This document shows, in pieces, positions 1-8,870 of a stretch of 64,000 nt of DNA (position 1 is its first letter; every line of letters starts with the position of its first letter). Both the position numbers and the translations under genes were made by a program. The stretch spans positions 1-64,000 of the forward strand of contig JAFUTC010000005.1 in assembly GCA_017471505.1 (NCBI GenBank), read 5' to 3'. The notes below the pieces were generated by a model. The model was not told where the DNA came from and did not search any database. It was given only the letters and a program-made list of their open reading frames with translations. This DNA is from Alloprevotella sp. Lineage in GTDB: Bacteria; Bacteroidota; Bacteroidia; Bacteroidales; Bacteroidaceae.

Positions 1-82
1 CCTGCCTAACCAGGGTGTATACATCCTTTCCATCGTGAAGGACGGCAAACTATACAACGGATACAAGTTCATTCGCCAGTAA
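1..82 (+). CDS. C-terminal end of a secreted protein (T9SS type A sorting-domain-like)
   Basis: Only the last 26 codons are in the window, read in frame from base 2 to the TAA at 80-82. They contain GVYILSIVKDGKLYNGYKF, which resembles the final beta-strands of the C-terminal domain that directs Bacteroidota proteins to the type IX secretion system (a G-[IV]-Y-[IL] strand, a turn, then a basic strand near the terminus). Nothing can be said of the rest of the protein. The resemblance is by eye on a short fragment, so it could be another surface beta-sandwich ending. A strong terminator follows 29 bases later. Confidence 0.5.
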   Translation, partial: LPNQGVYILSIVKDGKLYNGYKFIRQ

Positions 83-110
83 GGCGACCAACTTGCCCGC
101 CCATTCCCCA

Positions 111-138
111 AAGGCTCCGCTCCGGCGGAGCCTTTTTT
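111..138 (+). terminator. Rho-independent terminator after the left-edge gene
   Basis: GGCTCCGC (113-120), loop TCCG, GCGGAGCC (125-132), then six T (133-138). The 8-bp perfect GC stem with a T tail is a textbook intrinsic terminator for the plus-strand gene ending at 82. Confidence 0.85.
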
Positions 139-240
139 CGTGCCGGACCACACTGCCGCGTCAATATTTTTTACCTTTTTGCAAAAAAAACCCCCTTGCA
201 CCATTCGGAAAAATTGGCTATTTTTACCATAGCATAAGGA

Positions 241-264
241 AAGCGGCCTGCGGGCCGCTTTTTG
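241..264 (+). terminator. Second intrinsic terminator, possibly of a small RNA
   Basis: AGCGGCC (242-248), a 4-base loop, GGCCGCT (253-259), followed by a T run. It lies 100 bases past the first terminator with no coding region between. It is either a backup terminator or the 3' end of a short transcript starting after a weak TATTTTTA at about 219. The rest of 83-595 holds the 21-bp repeat array and the promoter listed below and no convincing gene. Confidence 0.6.
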
Positions 265-318
265 CGTTCACCGACCATAGTCCGACCCGAGAAAACCACC
301 ATTTTTTCGGCGTTATCC

Positions 319-402
319 CATAATCCAATCCGCCGATTCCATTATGCAATTTTCGGGTGCCATAATCCGATTTTTCTGTCGCATTATGCAAGCGACGCAA
401 AA
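319..402. repeat. 21-bp phased palindromic repeat array A (4 units)
   Basis: Units begin at 319, 340, 361 and 382, all exactly 21 bp apart, each starting CATAATCC or CATTATGC and continuing CRATTTT-like. The core is half of the palindrome ATTGCAT-W-ATGCAAT shared with four other arrays in this window. It lies between the terminators of the left-edge gene and the promoter of the MFS operon. Translating the 21-bp period gives a seven-residue repeat, which should not be mistaken for a protein. Confidence 0.85.
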
Positions 403-559
403 ACCATTCGCATCCAGATTTAAGATTATTTAACCTTTGCGCCAAATGTCAATAAAAATCCACCCAAAAGGCCTGCCGTTTCGCACCCCGAACCCGCCGT
501 CGCGGCAGACAGGCATAGAATTATGGCGCATCGTTGTCGGCAGAAAGCAAAGATTTGTG

Positions 560-567
560 TAAATTTG
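560..567 (+). promoter_or_regulatory. Bacteroidota -7 box upstream of the MFS operon
   Basis: TAAATTTG matches TAnnTTTG exactly, 28 bases before the ATG at 596. A TTG at 534-536 could serve as -33 element, but the 23-base spacing is longer than the usual 19-21, so only the -7 box is well supported. Confidence 0.5.
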
Positions 568-595
568 AAACCCAGAAATTCAAACCACTATAACG

Positions 596-2230
596 ATGAC
601 AACAGACACTATCACCAAGACGCTGCGCGACAACGCGGCAGCGCGCTGGACAGCCCTACTGCTGCTTGCGCTGGGCATGTTCTGCAGTTACATTTTCATG
701 GACATCCTGTCGCCCATCAAAGACTTGCTGGAGTCTTCGCCCAACCTCGGATGGAGTTCGACCGCGTTCGGCACCGAGGAGAGCGCCGAAGTGTTCCTCA
801 ACGTGTTCGTATTCTTCCTAATCTTCGCGGGAATCATCCTCGACAAGATGGGAGTGCGCTTCACCGCCGTCCTGTCGGGCGCCGTGATGCTGGTGGGTGC
901 CTGCATCAAGTGGTATGCCGTTTCCGACGCCTTTGTCGGCACCGCGCTCGATACTTGGTTCACCAACCATCTGAATTATATTCCCATCTTCGACGAGTTG
1001 GGCGTGTCGCCATTCTACCAGGGCATGCCGGCAAGTGCTAAGCTGGCAGCCTGCGGCTTTATGCTTTTCGGCTGCGGCGTCGAGATGGCAGGCATCACCG
1101 TGAGCCGAGGCATCGTCAAATGGTTCAAGGGCCGCGAAATGGCACTGGCCATGGGCAGCGAAATGGCACTGGCGCGCCTGGGCGTGGCTACTTGCATGAT
1201 ATTCTCGCCTTACTTTGCCAAACTGGGCGGACAAATCAGCGTAAGCCGCGCCGTAGCCTTCGGCGTGGTACTGATGTGCATCGCACTTATCATGTTTATT
1301 GTCTATTTCTTTATGGACAGCAAACTCGACAAACAGACCGGCGAGGCCGAAGAAAAGGACGACCCGTTCAAAGTAAGCGACATTGGCAAGATTCTGACCA
1401 ACAAAGGCTTCTGGCTCGTATCGTTGCTGTGCGTACTCTACTACAGCGCCATCTTCCCCTTCCAGAAATATGCCGTGAACATGCTGCAATGCAACCTCAC
1501 GCTTACGAAACCCGAAGAAGGCTCGTTCTGGGCCGGCGACTCCGTAGCCATCTGGCAATACGGCATAATGATCGTAGTAGCCGCCACCGCCTTCATGAGC
1601 AACTTCATGAAAAAGGACAAGGCCGCCAAATATGGACTGCTCTGCGTGTCTATTGCCGCACTCGTATGCTATTGCTACATGGGCTATATGCGCCAGTCCG
1701 CCGAGAGCGTATTCGCCGTCTTTCCGCTCCTCGCAGTAGGCATCACGCCCATCCTGGGCAACTATGTCGACCACAAAGGCAAGGCCGCCTCGATGCTCGT
1801 ATTGGGCTCGCTGCTCCTCATATTCTGTCACCTGACATTTGCCTTCATCCTGCCCCTGTTCAAGACCAGCACCATCGGAGGAATCATCATTGCCTACATT
1901 ACCATACTCGTCCTCGGCGCTTCCTTCTCGCTCGTGCCCGCCGCACTATGGCCCAGCGTGCCCAAACTGGTCGATTCCAAGATTATCGGTAGCGCCTACG
2001 CCCTGATATTCTGGATTCAGAACATCGGACTATGGCTCTTCCCCCTCGCCATAGGCAAAGTGCTCGACCACACGAACCCCGGCGTCACCGACCCTACTAA
2101 GTACGACTACACATGGCCCCTCGTCATGCTCGCATGCCTCGGAGTTGCCGCACTGCTTATCGGACTGTATCTCAAGGTAGTTGACCGCAGCAAGCACTAC
2201 GGCCTCGAAGAGCCCAACATAAAGAATTAA
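596..2230 (+). CDS. MFS transporter with a mid-protein insertion
   Basis: A 544-residue polytopic membrane protein of the major facilitator superfamily; substrate unknown. After a short cytoplasmic N-terminus it has hydrophobic helices throughout, with DILSPI near the end of helix 1 and the loop GIILDKMGVRFT, the Bacteroidota version of the MFS loop 2-3 motif. It is clearly paralogous to the next gene (shared ARW near residue 20, LSPxxxxLE, LDKMGxRFT, ALWPSxPK, WIQNIGL/YIQNIGL), but residues about 312-371 are extra and look like two additional helices, so it may have 14 rather than 12. The ATG at 596 follows a -7 box at 560-567. It is first in a same-strand five-gene run; a hairpin separates it from the second gene, suggesting reduced read-through. 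Both carriers may move substrates of the downstream sugar-handling enzymes, which is inference. Confidence 0.85.
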   Translation: MTTDTITKTLRDNAAARWTALLLLALGMFCSYIFMDILSPIKDLLESSPNLGWSSTAFGTEESAEVFLNVFVFFLIFAGIILDKMGVRFTAVLSGAVMLVGACIKWYAVSDAFVGTALDTWFTNHLNYIPIFDELGVSPFYQGMPASAKLAACGFMLFGCGVEMAGITVSRGIVKWFKGREMALAMGSEMALARLGVATCMIFSPYFAKLGGQISVSRAVAFGVVLMCIALIMFIVYFFMDSKLDKQTGEAEEKDDPFKVSDIGKILTNKGFWLVSLLCVLYYSAIFPFQKYAVNMLQCNLTLTKPEEGSFWAGDSVAIWQYGIMIVVAATAFMSNFMKKDKAAKYGLLCVSIAALVCYCYMGYMRQSAESVFAVFPLLAVGITPILGNYVDHKGKAASMLVLGSLLLIFCHLTFAFILPLFKTSTIGGIIIAYITILVLGASFSLVPAALWPSVPKLVDSKIIGSAYALIFWIQNIGLWLFPLAIGKVLDHTNPGVTDPTKYDYTWPLVMLACLGVAALLIGLYLKVVDRSKHYGLEEPNIKN

Positions 2231-2253
2231 GCCCACAAACTCATTCCACATAG

Positions 2254-2281
2254 CAAACGCTCCCCTCAGCGGGAGTGTTTG
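2254..2281 (+). terminator. Intercistronic hairpin between the two MFS genes
   Basis: CAAACGCTCCC (2254-2264) pairs with GGGAGTGTTTG (2271-2281), with one G-U pair and a six-base loop. It has no T run of note, so it is more likely a partial terminator or mRNA stability element than a full stop. Confidence 0.5.
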
Positions 2282-2299
2282 CTTATAGCCTCCTCCCAA

Positions 2300-3646
2300 A
2301 TGACAACCCGCAGACTCAACGACTCCGTCCTGGCACGCTGGAGCGTGTTGCTGATAGTGTCGTTCACCATGATGTTCGGCTACATCATTACCGACATCCT
2401 CTCGCCGCTTGAGACCATGCTCGAAGCCCCCTATGCCGCAGGCGGACTGGGCTGGACCAGCACCGAATACGGACTATACTCCGGCGCCTACGGATTCTTC
2501 AATGTGTTCCTGCTCATGCTCTTCGTGAGCGGACTCATATTGGACAAGATGGGCGAACGCTTCACCGGCACGCTGGCATGCGTGCTCATGGTCGTCGGCG
2601 TATTCACCAAATACTATGCCGTATGCTACGTGTCGCCCGAACAAACAACCTCATTCGGCATCTCCCTGTTCGGCCTTGGCACCACAGGCCTCCGCACGCA
2701 GGTGCTTATGGCATCGGCCGGCTTCGCCCTCTTCGGCGTCGGCTGTGAGATGGTCGGCATCAGCATCAACAAGGTGATGGTCAAATGGTTTACGGGACAC
2801 GAAATCGCCCTTGCCATGGGATTTCAGGTGGCTATGGCACGCATCGGCACCGTTATGGCGCTGAGCCTCAGCCCAAAGATTGCCGCCCACTGGACACTAT
2901 CCACCCCCCTGCTTGTCGGACTTGTGCTCGTGTGCATCGGACTGATGATTTACCTGGTCTATGGCGTCATGGACATCCGATTGGAGCGCCAGTTGAAAAC
3001 TACCGTCGACGAATCGGAAAAGTTCCACCTCAGCGACATTCTCATAACACTGCGCAGCCGCGGCTTTTGGCTCATCACGCTCATCTGCCTGTTTTTCTAC
3101 TGTGGCATCCGTCCTTTCCTCAAATTCGCCAGTAAACTGATGGTGGTCAAATATGGCATCGACCCAGAGACCGCGGGCATCATCGTGGCACTCCTACCCT
3201 TCACGGCCATACCACTCACACCGCTGTTCGGCTACCTTATCGACCGCTTCGGCAAGGGCGCATCTGTCATGGTGGCCGGTACGGCAATGCTCACGCTTAG
3301 CCACATCTGTTTCTCGCTACCACTGCACTCGCCGGCCGTCGCCATAGTCACGATAGTTGTCTTGGGCGTGGCATTCTCGCTCTTGCCAAGCGCACTGTGG
3401 CCCAGCATACCGAAAATCATTCCTCTGAAGCGTCTGGGAACAGCCTACTCGATGGTCTTCTACATTCAGAATATCGGACTGACACTCGTGCCTATGGGAA
3501 TAGGCTACATCAACGGCCAAGACCCGAGTTTCACTACCGCCATGGGCATTTTCTCCTTCCTCGGCGCTCTCGGCATAGCATGCGCCGTGCTGCTGCTCCG
3601 TGCCGACAAGCGCGAGCACTATGGACTGCAGAAACCCAATATCTGA
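2300..3646 (+). CDS. MFS transporter, paralogue of the upstream gene
   Basis: A 448-residue, 12-helix-length MFS carrier. The start is placed at ATG 2300 because the protein then begins MTTRRLND, matching MTTDTITK of the paralogue; an in-frame TTG at 2279 would lie inside the preceding hairpin. Conserved blocks shared with the upstream gene include [36 protein letters not shown] and YIQNIGL. It lacks the roughly 60-residue insertion of that gene. Its stop is 28 bases before the glycosyltransferase-DUF4922 gene, consistent with one transcript. The substrate is not evident; a tandem duplication followed by divergence is the simplest origin. Confidence 0.85.
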   Translation: MTTRRLNDSVLARWSVLLIVSFTMMFGYIITDILSPLETMLEAPYAAGGLGWTSTEYGLYSGAYGFFNVFLLMLFVSGLILDKMGERFTGTLACVLMVVGVFTKYYAVCYVSPEQTTSFGISLFGLGTTGLRTQVLMASAGFALFGVGCEMVGISINKVMVKWFTGHEIALAMGFQVAMARIGTVMALSLSPKIAAHWTLSTPLLVGLVLVCIGLMIYLVYGVMDIRLERQLKTTVDESEKFHLSDILITLRSRGFWLITLICLFFYCGIRPFLKFASKLMVVKYGIDPETAGIIVALLPFTAIPLTPLFGYLIDRFGKGASVMVAGTAMLTLSHICFSLPLHSPAVAIVTIVVLGVAFSLLPSALWPSIPKIIPLKRLGTAYSMVFYIQNIGLTLVPMGIGYINGQDPSFTTAMGIFSFLGALGIACAVLLLRADKREHYGLQKPNI

Positions 3647-3674
3647 ACCGCCCCACACACCTATACGACACCCC

Positions 3675-6098
3675 ATGAAAAATATGATAGACTTTTTTCT
3701 GACTGAGGAAAACTACGAAAACGCACTCCGCTGGGCCGACGACCCTATCCTGCGACGCATCTTCATTATCAGCGCCCATCCCCGCACGGACATTGTGCAT
3801 CCGAAAATGGAGGTTGTTGAGTCGGAAGACATTACTTCCGCCCGGTTTCTGGCGCGGATAGCCGAAAAAGCCACGGCTCCCTATCTGCTGCTCCACCTTT
3901 CGGGCCAGCAACTCGGACTTCGCTACCGGTGCCTGGAGCGAATGGTGCAAGTGGCCGAACAAAACAAGGCCTTGCTCCTATATGCCGACCGCTACGATAA
4001 TGGCAAGCCGCATCCGGTAATAGACTATCAGGCCGGAAGTCTGCGCAACGACTTCGATTTCGGCAACCTGTGGCTCGTCAGGACTGATGCGCTGCACAAC
4101 TTCATCGGACAAGGCGGCTGCCAGAGCCACATCGTGGTCGGCGGGCTCTATGCGCTGCGCCTGTTCATAAGCCGCCACGGAAACATCTGCCATCTGCGCG
4201 AATATCTCTACGATAGCGCCGAGACAGACCTGCGTCGGAGCGGCGAAAAACAGTTTGACTACGTAGATCCGCGTAATGAGGCTGTGCAGCAGGAGTATGA
4301 AATCATCTGCACCGACCATCTGAAGAAGACGGGCGCCTATCTGAATCCCGAACTGTATGACACCCTGCCGTCGGAGGAAGGCGAAACCTATCCGGTGGAG
4401 GCTTCTGTCGTCATACCGGTCTATAATCGCGCCCGGACCATCGGTGATGCCATCGAAAGCGTGCTGTCGCAGCAGACGACATTCCCATTCAATATTCTCG
4501 TAGTCGATAACCACTCGACCGACGGCACAAGCGAAGCCGTCGAACGCTTTAAGGACGACAGCCGCGTCGTACACCTGCAGCCCGAACGCACAGACCTGGG
4601 AATTGGCGGATGCTGGGATTTTGCCGTGCGCGACCATCGCTGTGGCCGCTATGCCGTTCAGTTGGACTCGGACGACCTATATAGCAGTCCGAAGACCTTG
4701 CAAACCATCGTAGAGAAGTTTCGCGAAGCGCCGTATGCTATGGTCATCGGCTCATACCGTATGGTAAACTTCCAACTCGACACACTTCCGCCGGGACTCA
4801 TCAGTCACGCCGAATGGACCGATAACAACGGGCGCAACAATGCCCTTCGCATCAACGGACTGGGCGCACCTCGCGCCTTCCGCACCAGTGTTATACGCCA
4901 GCAAGGCTTTCCCAACACGTCGTACGGCGAAGATTATGCCGTAGGACTGGCTCTGTCGCGCCGATTCCGTATTGGCCGCATCTTCGACGAACTTTATCTG
5001 TGCCGCCGCTGGGATGGAAATTCTGACTCCGACCTTAGCATCGACCAACAAAATAAGCACAACACCTACAAGGACTCGCTGCGCACGCAGGAACTCAATG
5101 CCCGCCGGCAGCGCGTCGATGCTTTCAGCCAGCCTGTCAATGCGGCGAGCGTGGAACACTTCTTCGATTGCCAACTGAAGGCGTGGCCCGAAGCCGCCCA
5201 ACGATTCCGCGACCTGACCGAACAGGTGCAGCAGCGCGAGCTCGTAAGCGAGTCGCTCCGCTTCACCCTCCAGTTCAATCCGGCGCGTATCGTATCGACC
5301 GGCGCCACCGTGACGCGCGAGGCCATCAGTAAGCGGCCGTGCTTCCTCTGTAAGGACAACCGTCCGCAGGAACAGGCTGTATGCGGATGCCTCGGCTATA
5401 TTGAACTGTTGGTCAATCCGTTCCCCATATTGCCGCATCATCTGACGCTGTCGCACCATTCACACAAGCCGCAGCGCTTTGCTCCGCTCTGGCAGCCCAT
5501 GGCACGCTTCGCCTACGACAATGCTTCGGCGCTGGTGTTCTACAACGGTGCCCGATGCGGCGCTTCTGCGCCCGACCACGCCCATTTTCAGGCAGTGGAG
5601 AAAGGACATACGCCGCTGGAGCACTATGTGGCCGCACCAGAAGGCGTGCGCATACCGCTGAAGACGTATGACGGCGACACGCAACTCAGTCTGCTGCGCG
5701 GCTATGCTTGTCCGGCTCTCCTGCTCGAGGGTCAAGACCTGACTTCGCTCCATCGCGCCGTCGAAGAGGTGATTGCCGCATTGCCGTGCGACCCCGACCG
5801 CGACGAACCCGATATGAACGTACTCGTGTGGAACGTTGCGGCCGACGACCACGCCCCTGCCGCTCTGCGCGTAGCCATTCTGCCGCGTGCAAAGCACCGT
5901 CCCGACTGCTACTATGCCGAAGATGCCGGGCAGCGCCTCGTTTCACCGGGCGCACTCGATATGGCCGGACTCATCGTAACCCCTCGCAAGGACGACTTCG
6001 ACGGACTCACCGCCCAGGAAGTCCGCAGCATTTTGGAAGAGGTCGGAGTCACGGACGAACAAATCAACAACGTGGTCCAACACCTTTGTGAAAAATAG
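3675..6098 (+). CDS. Glycosyltransferase family 2 fused to a DUF4922 (GalT/Ap4A-phosphorylase-like) domain
   Basis: 807 residues from the ATG at 3675 (an upstream in-frame Met at 3600 lies inside the previous gene). Three regions are visible. Residues about 1-235 resemble a worn GT-A half ([24 protein letters not shown]) without an intact active site. Residues about 241-500 are a GT2 domain with [19 protein letters not shown] and the metal-binding DSDD at 331-334. Residues about 515-807 are a DUF4922 domain of the HIT-like GalT/Ap4A phosphorylase type: CFLC at 556-559, NPFPILPHH, and HAHFQ at 635-639, the HxHxQ motif whose second His is the nucleotidylated residue in that superfamily. No signal peptide or membrane helix, so cytoplasmic. 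A nucleotide-sugar phosphorylase or transferase feeding an attached transferase is plausible but unproven. SpoIID follows after 3 bases, supporting translational coupling. Confidence 0.8.
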   Translation: MKNMIDFFLTEENYENALRWADDPILRRIFIISAHPRTDIVHPKMEVVESEDITSARFLARIAEKATAPYLLLHLSGQQLGLRYRCLERMVQVAEQNKALLLYADRYDNGKPHPVIDYQAGSLRNDFDFGNLWLVRTDALHNFIGQGGCQSHIVVGGLYALRLFISRHGNICHLREYLYDSAETDLRRSGEKQFDYVDPRNEAVQQEYEIICTDHLKKTGAYLNPELYDTLPSEEGETYPVEASVVIPVYNRARTIGDAIESVLSQQTTFPFNILVVDNHSTDGTSEAVERFKDDSRVVHLQPERTDLGIGGCWDFAVRDHRCGRYAVQLDSDDLYSSPKTLQTIVEKFREAPYAMVIGSYRMVNFQLDTLPPGLISHAEWTDNNGRNNALRINGLGAPRAFRTSVIRQQGFPNTSYGEDYAVGLALSRRFRIGRIFDELYLCRRWDGNSDSDLSIDQQNKHNTYKDSLRTQELNARRQRVDAFSQPVNAASVEHFFDCQLKAWPEAAQRFRDLTEQVQQRELVSESLRFTLQFNPARIVSTGATVTREAISKRPCFLCKDNRPQEQAVCGCLGYIELLVNPFPILPHHLTLSHHSHKPQRFAPLWQPMARFAYDNASALVFYNGARCGASAPDHAHFQAVEKGHTPLEHYVAAPEGVRIPLKTYDGDTQLSLLRGYACPALLLEGQDLTSLHRAVEEVIAALPCDPDRDEPDMNVLVWNVAADDHAPAALRVAILPRAKHRPDCYYAEDAGQRLVSPGALDMAGLIVTPRKDDFDGLTAQEVRSILEEVGVTDEQINNVVQHLCEK

Positions 6099-6101
6099 AA
6101 A

Positions 6102-7415
6102 ATGAAGGAACCCGTCGTCCACGTAGGTATTATGAGCGCCGCAGAGGTGGCGTTGCAGTTGCAGACTCCCTACTGCTGCAACGGCACGCAACTGTGCGGT
6201 CCGCTGAAGGCAGAGGTCTGCGACGGCCAGATAGTATGCGGCCCGCTCGTGGCACAGCAACTGCACTTCGAGCCGACGGACGAACAGGGACGTTTCTGTA
6301 TCGAGAATGTGGTCATTGGTGTCCAATTCCACTGGCAGCGCCTGCAATCGCAGACCTTCCAAGGTGCATTGACGCTCCGGCTTATCGAAGGAAACATACA
6401 AATTATCAACGAAGTGCGTGCAGAAGACTATCTGCGCAGCGTCATAGGCAGCGAGATGAACTCGACGGCATCGGCCGAACTGCTGAAGGCACATGCCGTC
6501 ATATCGCGCAGTTGGCTGCTCTGCCGCATCCTTCGCGACAATCCGCTGGAACCGTTTCCCATTGAGCACGACGATGCCAGCGACACCGCAGACCGCATCG
6601 TGCGCTGGTATGGCCGTGACGAACACACGGACTACGATGTGTGCGCCGACGACCACTGTCAGCGCTACCAAGGCATCGGACACGTCGTTCCGCAAGCCGT
6701 CGATGCCGCTATAGAAGCCACTCGCGGCATGGTGCTCACCTATGAGGGCAGCGTGTGCGACGCACGTTTCTACAAGTGCTGCGGAGGTGCTACCGAAACC
6801 TACCCTACGGCGTGGGAACAGCGCCATGTGCCCTATCTGCAGGCCGTGCGCGACGACAAAGACCAGCAACCGCTGCCCGACCTGACCAAGGAAACCGAGG
6901 CACAAGCCTGGATTGCGGCGGCCCCCGACTGTTTCTGCCACACCGACGACCCTGCCCTGCTCCGACAGGTGCTGAACGACTACGACCTCGAAACCTCCGA
7001 TTTCTTCCGGTGGCAGGTGCATCTGTCGCAAGAACAGTTGCAACAGTTGCTGCTGCATAAGTCCGGCATCGATTTCGGCGACATATTCGCGCTCAACCCC
7101 CTCGAACGCGGCAAAAGCGGACGCATCTCACTGCTCGAGATAGTCGGCTCGAAGCGCACGGTGCGTGTAGGCAAGGAACTGGAGATTAGAAAATGGCTGT
7201 CGGACAGTCATCTCTATAGTTCAGCCTTTTGGGTGGAGACGGGCAACGACGGTACAGACGTCCCACCCTATTTCGTGCTCCACGGCGCCGGATGGGGCCA
7301 CGGCGTAGGACTATGCCAAATTGGCGCTGCTGCCATGGGCGCACAAGGATATGAATACGACCAAATCCTATCACACTACTATCCACACACTACAATAACT
7401 AAAATCTATGAATGA
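6102..7415 (+). CDS. SpoIID/LytB-domain protein without a signal peptide
   Basis: 437 residues. SpoIID proteins are lytic transglycosylases that cut peptide-free (denuded) peptidoglycan strands. The hallmarks are all present: the catalytic-glutamate segment IGSEMNSTASAELLKAHA with E118, an alternating VCADDHCQRYQG block, the strand DARFYKCCGGATETY, and the C-terminal GAGWGHGVGLCQIGAAAMG followed by YDQILSHYYP. It begins MKEPVVHVGI with no export signal or transmembrane helix, unlike sporulation SpoIID, so it is predicted to be cytoplasmic unless exported in another way. It starts 3 bases after the GT2-DUF4922 gene and overlaps the next gene by 8 bases. Together with an AmpG-like permease this suggests processing of imported cell-wall sugars in the cytosol; that role is inference. 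Confidence 0.85.
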   Translation: MKEPVVHVGIMSAAEVALQLQTPYCCNGTQLCGPLKAEVCDGQIVCGPLVAQQLHFEPTDEQGRFCIENVVIGVQFHWQRLQSQTFQGALTLRLIEGNIQIINEVRAEDYLRSVIGSEMNSTASAELLKAHAVISRSWLLCRILRDNPLEPFPIEHDDASDTADRIVRWYGRDEHTDYDVCADDHCQRYQGIGHVVPQAVDAAIEATRGMVLTYEGSVCDARFYKCCGGATETYPTAWEQRHVPYLQAVRDDKDQQPLPDLTKETEAQAWIAAAPDCFCHTDDPALLRQVLNDYDLETSDFFRWQVHLSQEQLQQLLLHKSGIDFGDIFALNPLERGKSGRISLLEIVGSKRTVRVGKELEIRKWLSDSHLYSSAFWVETGNDGTDVPPYFVLHGAGWGHGVGLCQIGAAAMGAQGYEYDQILSHYYPHTTITKIYE

Positions 7416-8706
7416 ACTGAAAACCATTGAACAACCCGCTCGCGCGGGCCGAAATCCTTGGTCGTGGGTGCCCACGCTATACTTTGCTGAGGGCATTCCC
7501 TACGTAATCGTGATGACCATCGCCGTGGTAATGTACAAAAGACTCGGGCTGAGCAACGAACAGATAGCCCTCTACACTTCGTGGCTCTATCTTCCGTGGG
7601 TCATTAAGCCCTTCTGGAGCCCCGTGGTAGAACTATTCAAGACCGAACGCATCTGGATTGTGCTGACCCAGTTGCTGTCGGGCGCCGCCATGGCCGGAGT
7701 GGCGTTTACGATAAATGCACCCAACTACGTGCAATGGACTCTGGCTTTCTTCTGGCTCATGGCGTTCAGTTCGGCTACACACGACATTGCCGCCGACGGC
7801 TTCTATCTCTATGCCCTTAACGAACACGAACAGAGCATATTCGTGGGCATCCGCAGCACGTTCTACCGCATATCGATGATTGTGGGACAGGGCGTGCTCA
7901 TAGCCTTCGCCGGCAACATGGAAACCTTCACGCGCGACCCGAACCGCGCCTGGACCATCACGTTTATGGTGGCGGCCGCGGGCTACCTGCTCCTGTTCCT
8001 GTGGCACTGGTTTATATTGCCGAACCCCAAAAAGACGAACGACAACCCCGCTACCTTGCATTCGCCCATAGGAAGTTTCAGCGAGACACTCGTGTCGTTT
8101 TTCCGCAAGCCCCACATCCTGTCGGCGCTCTTCTTCATGCTCTGCTACCGGTTGCCCGAGGCGCTGCTCGTGAAGATATGCCCGCTGTTCCTTCTCGACA
8201 AGAAACTGGAAGGCGGCCTTGAACTGACAACCGCCGAGTTGGGACTCGTGCAGGGAACCATTGGCGTAATCGGCCTGACGATAGGCGGCATACTCGGCGG
8301 ACTGCTCGTGGCCAGTTGCGGCTTTAAGAAAAGCCTGTGGCCCATGGTGGCAGCCATCACTGTGCCCGACCTCGTGTATATCATCCTGGCCTACTGGCAA
8401 CCCGACAACCTCATACTGGTCAGCACCTGTATCGGGCTGGAGCAGTTCGGCTACGGATTCGGATTTACGGCCTACATGGTGTTCCTCATGTACTTTGCGC
8501 AAGGCCATTCGAAGACCGCGCACTATGCTTTCTGTACGGGATTCATGGCGCTGAGCATGATGCTGCCCGGCATGATAGCCGGCTACCTGCAAGAAGCCGT
8601 GGGCTACCTGAATTTCTTTATCATAGTGATGGTGTTGACGGGTATAACCGTGCTGGCCTCCGCGCTAATCCACATAGAAGGCGACTACGGAAAAGAAACG
8701 GATTAG
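7408..8706 (+). CDS. AmpG-like MFS permease
   Basis: 432 residues, about 12 helices, of the peptide/acetyl-CoA/AmpG type of MFS permeases. Supporting motifs are LYFAEGIPYVIV in helix 1, WVIKPFWSPVVE in the loop to helix 3 (AmpG: KxxWxPxxD-like), DIAADGF in helix 4 and SKTAHYAFCTGFMAL in helix 10. AmpG imports GlcNAc-anhydro-MurNAc muropeptides; the exact substrate here cannot be read from sequence. The ATG at 7408 lies inside the last codons of the SpoIID gene (ATGAATGA overlap), a sign of coupled translation. It is the last gene of the unit and is followed by repeat array B rather than by a hairpin terminator. Confidence 0.8.
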   Translation: MNELKTIEQPARAGRNPWSWVPTLYFAEGIPYVIVMTIAVVMYKRLGLSNEQIALYTSWLYLPWVIKPFWSPVVELFKTERIWIVLTQLLSGAAMAGVAFTINAPNYVQWTLAFFWLMAFSSATHDIAADGFYLYALNEHEQSIFVGIRSTFYRISMIVGQGVLIAFAGNMETFTRDPNRAWTITFMVAAAGYLLLFLWHWFILPNPKKTNDNPATLHSPIGSFSETLVSFFRKPHILSALFFMLCYRLPEALLVKICPLFLLDKKLEGGLELTTAELGLVQGTIGVIGLTIGGILGGLLVASCGFKKSLWPMVAAITVPDLVYIILAYWQPDNLILVSTCIGLEQFGYGFGFTAYMVFLMYFAQGHSKTAHYAFCTGFMALSMMLPGMIAGYLQEAVGYLNFFIIVMVLTGITVLASALIHIEGDYGKETD

Positions 8707-8719
8707 TCTGTAGTTCAGC

Positions 8720-8846
8720 CGCATAGGAAGCGCAAAAAATTGCATTATAGCGCAGAAAAATTGCATAATACAATCTCGAAATTGTATTATGCAATTTTCA
8801 TATCCGATTATGTAATTTTTCTGCGCCATTATGCGGCAGAACGGCT
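8720..8846. repeat. 21-bp phased palindromic repeat array B (6 units)
   Basis: Units start at 8720, 8741, 8762, 8783, 8804 and 8825, all exactly 21 bp apart. The left units read TGCATTAT or TGCATAAT preceded by AAAAAT, the right ones ATTATGCAATTTT or ATTATGTAATTTT, so the array is roughly mirror-symmetric about 8788. It fills the space between two convergent genes (AmpG-like permease and recQ), where I see no GC-rich hairpin terminator. Confidence 0.85.
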
Positions 8847-8870
8847 TTCTATTCGACGGTCGCAAAACCC

